Positions 24,474 to 34,500 of a stretch of 64,000 nucleotides of DNA are shown one piece after another (position 1 is the stretch's first letter; every line of letters begins with the position of its first letter). The notes beneath the pieces are model-generated. The model had not been told where the DNA came from. It saw only the letters and a list, made by a program, of their open reading frames with translations, and did no database searches. The position numbers and the translations under genes were made by a program. Source of the DNA: Phorcus lineatus (taxonomy: Eukaryota; Mollusca; Gastropoda; Trochida; Trochidae); the NCBI GenBank assembly GCA_921293015.1, contig OV121098.1, positions 12,685,016-12,749,015 on the forward strand, written 5' to 3'.

Positions 24474-24910
24474 TCGCTATCAGTCCAGTATAACACGTCT
24501 CTGATTTTCAAACACACTGTCATTCAGCCATGACAATTTTAATGCTGAACTGTCTTTCGTGGAGAAATGCACAGCGTAAATAGTTTCGACTTCAGGAGAT
24601 AAAAATGAACTCTTCTGTATCGGGGATATTGCGTCATAGTATTGAAAATAAATTAAACCGTTAACAAAGTTTAACCTAATACTGCATGTTCACAAAATGG
24701 TTTTGTCATAGTACGTAGTACAAATGTAAATATTGAATCGTTTAAAAAGTTTGTTTTCTTGTGTTGATAGTAAACAAAAACCGCAACATGTTACCCTGTG
24801 CATTTCGCTATGAAAAAGAGTTCTGCATTAAAATCGTCATGGTAGAATGAAAAAAAACCTACAGTAGTGTGTTTGAAAATAAAACACATGTTATACTGGA
24901 TTGATAGCGA
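24474..24910 (+). mobile_element. MITE family M2, copy with both ends
   Basis: The left end TCGCTATCAGTCCAGTATAA and the right end TTATACTGGATTGATAGCGA are inverted repeats. Inner parts also pair, such as CATGACAATTTTAATGC with GCATTAAAATCGTCATG. It sits in the upstream region of gene 1 and is absent at the matching place upstream of gene 2 (about 41840), so it inserted after the duplication or was lost from unit 2. Confidence 0.75.
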
Positions 24911-25184
24911 CTAGGTTTATCTCCCAACTGTAAAACTAAACCCTGTGATTTGGACAAAACAACCAATCAGAATCAAGTATCCAGTACTTTCAATGGTAGA
25001 ATCATTCATAAGTCTATTTATGTAAGACAAACAAAGATATGTTTGCGTATCACGAGAATAATTTGCTTATTTCAACTGAGGCAATCTCCTATTTCAAATC
25101 AACAATTTCAACATTTAGGATATTTCTTGCCTTTTGTCATTAGAATAGATTAGCTTAAAAATAATTACAATCAAGATAAGATTA

Positions 25185-25256
25185 ATATTTTCATTATATT
25201 TTGTGAATGAATATCGTTATTCTCAGGACCTTTAGTTACCCTGTAGTTCCACACCG
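25185..25256 (+). promoter_or_regulatory. Candidate core promoter and leader of gene 1
   Basis: A TATA-like stretch (CATTATATTTTG) lies about 60 bases before the ATG, at the place where gene 2 has TTTATATAATATG. The intervening leaders align between the copies. No intron acceptor consistent in both copies is seen, so transcription probably starts about 25 bases after the TATA-like box. Confidence 0.4.
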
Positions 25257-25542
25257 ATGTCTAAGATTGTACTCCTTAGAGTCGTGCTTCTACTGGAAGG
25301 TGTCTGGCAGGTGCGTGGTCACAGAACGTTTCAGCCATGTGGTCCGAAGCTGTGTGATGTACTTTATCAGAGGTATAAAAACTGTTCAGCTAAAATCTTT
25401 GATGAGATACAATTATCATGTCAACTTACTATGAAAATGCCTGCTGTGAATCGAATCTGTCACATCTCTGATGAAGCAGCTGGTTGGGTTTCTACAATAG
25501 AGTCTAGTCCAAGAAACAACACTCCAAATTCAAGGGATCCAG
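25257..25542 (+). CDS. Gene 1 exon 1: signal peptide and N-terminal Cys module
   Basis: It begins at ATG with [20 protein letters not shown], a hydrophobic signal peptide with probable cleavage after RG. The module that follows has cysteines in the pattern C-x4-C-x9-C-x11-C-x13-C (PCGPKLC, NCS, SCQ, ICH). I do not recognise it. The tail is Ser/Asn/Pro-rich (PRNNTPNSRDP). The exon ends in phase 1 at a GTAACC donor. This is the most diverged exon between the two genes. Confidence 0.85.
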
Positions 25543-28500
25543 GTAACCTATATGTTCACGATTTTCTTAAAAGAAAGCAATCATTTAGAGATATGGGTGA
25601 AATAACACAGCTTTAAGATAGAAACTACCTTTGATCGCATTGGTACACTGATTTATAATTATCAATCTAAAATAAGTTGAAGTACATAAGATAGGCTGTA
25701 CTGTTAAAATTGGATTGCAGGAAATGTCATCTAGATTTCATCAGTCAAATTCGCAACAAAAAACTAAACACTTGACCTTATTGTTTAAGACTTTTACTGC
25801 AGCAGTTATCACGCATTGTGATGAAATTTAAAAAGTCTATCTTACGTTACTAGTGTTTGTGCTAATTCAAATGACACAGAAGTTTTATTACTGCTTATAA
25901 TTGTTGTTTATTATCCCCTTCATGATAGAAATAATTAAAACTTTGCAAAAGCCTTAGCAAGAACATCATAACCTGAAACTATGGAGTAATGGCTACCCTA
26001 GATAGAGGAATCTTCACTGCTGTGTAACTCCCATGGTAAACCATCGTTACAAAACAAATATAGTGTGAGGATATTTGACAAAACAGGGAAACAGAAATAC
26101 GTTTTCGATTCACGGGCATGGAGACCGATATTTGATAAAGTTAGACCATCGACAACCAACAATGCTGTGTCTACGTGACATCATGGAAGGTACACACTAA
26201 ACAGAGCATGTGGTTGTGCACATGTGCACCATGGACGCTTTAACAACTGTAATTAACCAATAATTACGGATAATGTCACATGCGATGACAACATTGGGAT
26301 TAAAATTTATTATCAAATTCTAAGTGTTAACTTACAGTGATGATTCTTAAGCAAAGATTCAAAGATTACACAACTCATAGAAGTTTCAAAATGATATGTA
26401 AGTATCACACCACATCTTCCTGTTTGTGAAGAAGCAGAAGGCAGAATTTACTGGTAACAGCCTAAAGGCGACGCCATTTGGAGGTGTAAAAATTATGCAC
26501 ATACCGTATTTCACATTTCATATGTTAATATTTAGATTAACTTTCATTCCAACAGAATTGTTCTATGAATATGTATTTTCTTCCTAAGTTGTAAAACACT
26601 GTCAGCTATTGAAGACACATTATCTGAATACAATAGTCCATATATATTTGTAAAATATTCCTTCTTCACTTCATGCTCCAGTTGGCACATGAGCTCATTA
26701 AAGTAAGTGATGAACAATATTGGGCTCAAAGACATCCATGACGTGTTCCAATGTCACATTTGAAAATTTAAATAGACTGGTTGAAATTCCCTTTGAGATC
26801 AACTTTCCTCATACTTTTCAAGAAAACACCAACGTCAACTCTACTATACCATCTTGGAAAAGTCAATGAAGATGCAATAAAATCTGCCCTTTGTTTTTGT
26901 GACAGTTTATGTTATTGCTATAACTCTAAAAATGTGATCAATGGTTGATCTGAAACCAGCTTGACATTGTTGTAATGGTTTATCCTATAGGTTTATAAAC
27001 TAAGTCAATAAAGGATATACCTCTATAATTATTAACAACATTCAAATTTACTGTGAAAACGATACTTTTCCCTATTCTGTGGGGAATAGTACTGTTGAAA
27101 GAATTATAGAATTATTATTAAATAATAGTCAGTACTGGTGTAATATAAGTCTCTGTGGACATTGGGTCCAGGAGACCAGTTATTCTTAAAGTGACACAGA
27201 TTATGTTTCATTAATTTTTATTTAGCCGAATATAACCAAAAACACCATCTGTATTGAATTTGCATCTTTATCTCTAAATGCCAAAATGAGGATATGATAA
27301 TTGAATAACCGCCATATAGATGGTAAAAAGTAAAACATTTGCATTTCATTCACATCAGTATTAGTCAATTAATCTACTAAACACTATCAACATATACCCC
27401 TGCGTCATTTGCGCGTGCCATTGTCCTGTTTTTGATCATAAATTATAACTTAGATATCTTTATCGTCTCCATACTGAACTAACAGGCAATCAGATGGTGA
27501 TTTTAAGAAACAGGCACTACTTCTAGATAAATAACACCATTTATGTAGACATATTTGACTCCAACAACATACTCTGTGTCCCTTTAAGGACTTGTAGGCA
27601 GTCAAAGATTTCATCATTGGACAATGGGGGGTTTGTATTCTGAGAATCATAAGAATCTGAAACTGTTCTGAAAATCTTATCATCTGTTGCACTGATAGAG
27701 GGGATCATCTCATAGTTGAACGGTTATTTGTAGTTTTATTGATCGATGAACTCTGGATGACTTTAAAGTACACCAGAAAAAAATCGCGTTAGCTTTAGCT
27801 ATCAGTAAGCTTATTTCTAACAAGAAGTGCTTCACCAACGCTGTAACGACCATTTTTCTCCACAAGTGAAAAAAAGCCCAATTGGGAATAGTACAAATCC
27901 TCATTTTAATTTACGAACGTTTTACATTACCAAAACATACCATAACCTTGAGAGAAATGGCTTTATGCTGCCCGATGAATTCTTGCACAATTATTCCATG
28001 TGCCAGGTTAGAATACTTGGCTGATTATGATCACACTCACATTTGCTATTGTTATGTCGCGGGTTCAGAGTTGTCTCCCCTTTGCCTCTGGATCCAAAGA
28101 ACACGTTTCTTGTTGACCTCCTTTGATGTTTTCCTGACAACTTGTAACAACTTGTGCTGATCCAGATTGACTGTATCACATATCACTTGGTTGGTAACTC
28201 AATTATGCTGATATACTTTCCTGTTGATCATAGGCATGTGGTGACGGAGTTTTGGGTTCATATCCAACATCCGATTGATAGTTTTTCGCGCAATTGTCTT
28301 GTGAGATTTATAGATGCACGATCATATCATTTTTTATGCAACCTCTTCTCATGTATTCAGTGATTACCTGCCTTAAAACCCTTTTTTAGATAGTGAATTA
28401 ATTTTATTTGTGCACAGTTTCTTAAACTTTCGACCTAATGCAGAATGCTTATATATAGCAGAAAAGAACAGATTGTAAACATTGATGTGTTTGCAGCCAA

Positions 28501-31500
28501 ACCTGATGAAAATAGACCAGACCAATCCAAAACTTTGGCACTGGATGCACATCAAGTTCCTGTAAGTGCAATAACGTCTTTTTTAGTAAGTGACTGGACA
28601 TATAAAAACTTGTGATTAAAAACAAACATACTCACTCTTGCTTAATCCCTCATCACGGTTATGAAGTGATAATAAGATGAAAGCTCTCAGAAATGGACAC
28701 CTTACATACCCCTGACAAGCAATCCGCAAATTGTATGTCAAAGGGCATTCTCTCCCAACAGAGGTAGCTCCATCATTTATTCCTATACTACATCTGTCCT
28801 AATACGAAAGATTCTTGAGCTAGAAATGTAGGGATCTAATTGGATGCAAAAAAAGTTAGTTGTGTAATCAGCGACGCCGTTTCAAAAGTTATCATCCAAA
28901 TCGTCTAAATTATTTCCGTAAGCTTTTCATAAGTTCAACTTTATTCGATTATTTACTTTGCACTTTGAGTCCTCTTTAAAGAGCACTTACGGCACATTTT
29001 GCGACTGCATCATTGCTGTGGGTCAACAAACATCTTCATCATGCATTCGGGTAGGAAAAACTGCTGAAAGCCCGAGAAACCTTTGTATTAGGACAAGAGG
29101 TTGTATAGGAATTAATGACGGAGCTACCTCTGTTGGGCGAGAATGGTCCAAGTGCGATCTCATATACAAGAGGCAACGATTTGGCGTTTACCTGTTGACA
29201 AATTTATCTTTCAGCATGTTTCAAAGGTCACTTGTATAAATTTGTAATTATGATAAGTTCATTTCACCATTCAAATTTGAATCATCTTTCATCCGTCAGT
29301 GTGTCCAGATTTGAACCAAAAGAAACCAATTAGATTTTGACAAATTAGTGAAACTTTAACTAATCAGACCGGAACATGTATCCATGTTGTGGTGTAATTA
29401 TAATGCAGTGACCTGCAAATATCATTCTGGCCACTTATTCCAATGCAGTGTGAGAAAGTGCCGATCTATTTGAACCAAGGAGCAGTGAGGAAGCGGAAGT
29501 TCAGTAGACCTGGATATCCGGTTGTGATCGAGTACGATTGTGATCAGACAGCAGAGGAGAAATACAAGTACCTGTCCGGGTCCAGGGAAGCTCTGTGTGA
29601 CGATAAGGGGAAGTGGATTTTTCCCGCTATGATTTGCATGCGTGAGTAAAAATCTTTTTGTGATCTGTATTCGTAAGTACTTTTCTTCCACTGATTTGTA
29701 TTATTGATTTTTGAAGAAGAACGAATATCCATAAGAAATTATTCGTTCTTCTTCAAGAATCCAGCTTCTAAAATGCCTCTTAAGGAAGTTATTAATTGTT
29801 CATTATGTACTTATGTGTGATTTTCTATCCTTTCAATATCTACCATATCGTGAGCTCCTCATTGTTTATTATCAGTGATTATTATTTACTGTTATTATCA
29901 TATTTTCCATACAATGCCTTAAGGCAAAATATCACTTTTTCATTGTAACATCAAGGCTTAGACGTCACCGTTCGCCTATGAAGTTGCATTAGATTTAGAG
30001 GTTAGAGGTTTATTTTCATCATTTTCTTTATGGTCGCCACTTCAGAAAATAAACAGAATATCATATTCGTGCCCATGACATACTATGTTAACGACAGTCG
30101 TGCCTAAATATCGCTATATCACTCGCTCTCGCTCGGAAAATACTAATACTAAGTCACTCGTGTCGTTAAAATAGACACTCATAAAATATTTTTTATTAAA
30201 GCAGTCAAAAGCTGCATCTATTGGTATTCGTATGAATTCAATAGTCTTTGTCTGTATTCGTTATCATTCTCTACCTATTCACTTGTATTCCGAACTGAAT
30301 GATAACTGTTGTTTACATCCAAGAGTCTTATGTACACAATAAAAATTGATGTTGTCTGAAATGTTATCTGTACATAATAAAATCTGGTGTAGTTACCACA
30401 AAGATTTTAGTTTCTATACATAATACAGATAATTTCTTACCATGTATCATATTTTAAAAGGATTGAAAGAAAAAACAAAAAGTTACAATTTGATATTCCT
30501 TTTACAAAGTTCTTGTTGACCATGATTAAACAACAACACTCTTGCAGAAAATGTTGACTTTTTTATTTTAGTTTCTTAATGCCTCAGTTATATCTGTCAA
30601 TATAGTGTTTAAGCTCCTGCCAAAATGCGATCGGAGCAGATTATGATTGTATATTTGGTGGTTATATATGTAGATTATTACTTTCTGAAGTATCGATTAT
30701 TAGATATTACTCACGATCCTGTGGAATGTGAACTCCTGCCTGAAAATATATTTAAAGCATCCATCTGTGACAATGTAGTGTTATTTTGTCATTTGTATAA
30801 GTCGCTACTACAAAGATATGTCAGTAATATTGCTGCTTCGTAGTGATATTTGGTTACAAGTCGTTCGGAGCACTGTCGTGCTTCTATATAGCTTATATAT
30901 GACACCAAGCCAACAGGGCATCTCAACATGATTTAGTCTTTATTTGTTTCAAAGTTTTGGCTTTGATAAACCAATTATCATATGTCACTTGATGTAGTTG
31001 TTCTTTTCTAGGAACTTTCAGATATTAAATCTTGGATAATATATTGCAGCAACAACTTGTCACGCCATAATAACTGATAGTTCTGGAAGAGAATCATCAC
31101 TGTATGTAGGAGACATACACAAGGACAAAGATGGGCGGGAATGTCAGGTCTGGATTGAGGACAAGCCACATGTAACTAATAATATATTCAGGATGCAAGG
31201 TATTTGTTCCGGGTGTAGATCTCCGAAGGAGTTTGGCAACAAATGTCGAACAATCCATTATGAATCAAAGCCCTGGTGTTACACCATGGACCCGAAGGTG
31301 CGCTGGAGTTATTGTGATATTCCAAAGTGTAAACCTGGTGCGTTCTTGAATTGTAAAGGGATAAAATCTAAATGTTTCATATTATAAGTTCAAAAAATCT
31401 GCACACTAAATAATCTTCTTTTCATATATAGCTTGCATTAAAGGAAAATACAATTGAACAAACTTGAATCTCCCAAGTATAGGGCTACATCCTATTAAAA

Positions 31501-34500
31501 AGAATTGTTTCCTTGGTTCAGTCTTAAGTTGTAGAAAATTACATGTTACATGTTCCCATAAAGACGATAGAGCATCGTTTTTGGAGCTTATACATGAAGT
31601 TAGGATGCATATTTCCTCAATGATTTATAAAAAGAATATAAGATACAATTTGATAATGAATACATATAGTCCAGGTTTTCATGAAAGATTCGACAATTTA
31701 ACTGTACTATCTGAAAAATAAATGATTTGATACAAAAAAATTCCAATTTTTAATTTTATATTTTTTTATTGTTATATTTTAAATATTTTTTAAAAACATT
31801 CTTCAAGAATATATTATGTTATGAAATATATTTTAAGGCAAATGGTATTCATTTGTTCTTTGTTTTAAAGAAAGAAATTGTGCTCGTCCTCCAAACTTAA
31901 GTTATGCACCTGCTGTGAGGACGGAGCTGATTGGGAAGAAGGTGCACGTGACCTACAGGTGTCACAAAGACCTCAAGTACATGGGTGGTAAGAACGTGTC
32001 CATCTGTGACATGGAGACTGGCGTCTGGGAGTGGCCGTATCTTCTGTGTGCCTGTGAGTATTTTGGAAATCAACAACAATTTATTTAACAGTTTCACTAA
32101 TACCACCTGAACAGGAAAACTGCAAGATTTTGGTACCAAACCGAAAAATTACCTTTCAGAGTTCTCTTGACTTCAACGAATGTATTCGTAAAACAAAGCC
32201 CCTTAAACCATTTACTAAGCATGAGATATTTCTTTCAAAAAGATTCACCTAAAATATAAGGACTGTTCATGTATCTAATAACTTTTCACCTTCTGTTTTG
32301 AAGATTCATTGCAATATTTCTCTTAATCAAATGCTGAACAAAGCCAAACAAGAACGCTGGTGTAATGCAATAACCTTTTAAAGAAGGCTACGGAAGACTA
32401 TTAGGGGCTAAGTGGATAGTTCCATTTGATAAGTGGTCTTTTCTAGATATTAAGAGGAAATTTCCAGTTATTAAAGTAGAAACTTCCAGTTATTTGAGAC
32501 ATAGATACTTTTTTACATGGCCCTAATAAGCTTCCGTAGAAGGGTCTTCTGATTTACAAAGAAATACAATGCCTGACTGATATAGTGGTGGCACGTGGTC
32601 CTGTGCGTAGCTCAGTTGACCGCTATCAGTGAAGTTAAGCATCATCTGGCGTGGCTCGCCGGATGGGTGGGTTACCCGAAGATTGCTGTATTAACTGAGA
32701 GTTCTAGGGTTATTCCCTGCCCCACACTGAGTATATCATTATTATACTGTTGTATTCAGCTGAGAAGTGCTTCTACTTTGACCGCGACCAATGGAGGAAA
32801 GCAGTGTACATAGGCAACATCTCGACTACAAGCACCAGAAGAACATGTCAGAGATGGGACTCCCAGACACCGCACAAACATGATTACAATGTATGTTAAA
32901 ACTTCCCTTATTCATTCACTTAACATATGAAGCTCTAATTTTGTAATAATTAGGAAAATGATATACGTTTCCTTCTGGAATAGAAGCAATTAAATAATTT
33001 CATATCAGCAACCAAAAATAATTCAGTGGGTACAAACAGGGCCTTAATGTTTTCATACTTCTGTGAAAAATGAAAATTTTTGTTTATCAATTTGGTGCGA
33101 TGAATAATATTAAGAATCTACAAGATAAATATATAAATTATTGTGTAGGAAAGTGTATTGCAATCAAGCGAGCTAATGGTTACGTTGGCAATTTAACCTC
33201 AAAACATAGCTCTCAAACTCTTTTAATAAAAAGAAAGTCTCTACGTTACTTTTTGCCTACTCAACATGGAATTCAAGGCCTATAGAAGGTTTTAACAACA
33301 CTATGAGTACAATTACCTTAACCATACAACTAAACGCAAAAGGAATAACGCAAAAAGAAATGAAAATCTAAGCGCATAACTTAAGACTAAAAAATCATTA
33401 AAAAGTATGTGCTCAGAGGTTTCAGGTCTTTTAAAAGCGCATATGTTTAGGCTTATGTTAAAAAACAAGCTTTAGAATTCATTGCTTATTATGTCGCAAT
33501 ATTTGTATGGGTGATGTTATAGTTTCGAGCTTTAATTCTACACAAATACATAACAATCGTGACCTGGGAGACGATCACAACTAAACTCCCGAGCCTTTTA
33601 TTCAGCGAGTCATAAATTATCACAGTAGAATAACATAAAAACATCTTAAGATATAATAGGTGAGGTCAATTGTCCTATTTTCGATCATGACAAAAAAAAC
33701 CATACTGTCTTCCAATAGTATCTGGTATAGCCACCGTCGGCATCCAAACGATCTTCAGCTCTTTGCCTAACAGAAAACAGCAGTCGTGTTATGAAACAGG
33801 TGGTGTCTGTCAATCAATCCATAAAGATATTGACATGTCCTCGATTAATGAAATCCCAGAGGTGCTCGATGGGATTCATATCCTCCAATCTTGTAGTCCC
33901 AGGCAAAGCTGATCATTGTTATTGTATAGGAACTGTATTTATAATATCACAACCATGTACATGTGTTGCCAAGTGAACGACAATGGCGGACAGATAGGTC
34001 AAGTGACCACTCCAACCAGCAAAGCAAATCCATAACAATACAAAAAGTAAAAATGTTTCTTATGGTAAAACATCCAGATATGGAAAGAAAATTACATCCA
34101 GCAGTTTTCCGGGTCCCAGAGGACAAATCGAGACAGACACATCTCGCAATGGAATAAATTTGAGTTTGAACCTTGTGATCGAGGTTTAGAAAATATTATA
34201 GAAACCATGGACACTATGGTGGGTGGATTTCAAGAGCAAATAGATTAATCTTGCTATAACGATTTTGTAGTCTAGAAATATGGTGTTTTTGATGTGCAAA
34301 AGGAAGACAATGATTATCACACGTTCCAGTTTTAAGGTATGTACAGTTGATGCGCATTGAGCATACCCTTTGAGGTATGGAGGATTGCGCGTTACAATTA
34401 AGCTCATTATTATTTATTTTCATTAAACTGAACCAGAATTGCGGCAGAGATAGTTGCTGTACTGGTTACAGTTGTTGCACACGCCTCCTGCTCATGATCA

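Noticed and set aside
28958-29239. A 93-codon frame in gene 1 intron 2
   Set aside because: It lies inside the inverted M1 MITE copy.
31464-31721. An 85-codon frame in gene 1 intron 4
   Set aside because: The homologous stretch in gene 2 (about 50190-50450) is not open in the same frame, and no splice context is seen. Chance frame in an AT-rich intron.
32586-32735. A functional 5S rRNA gene
   Set aside because: Only the internal control-like part matches; the 5' and 3' stem halves and a terminator run of T are lacking.
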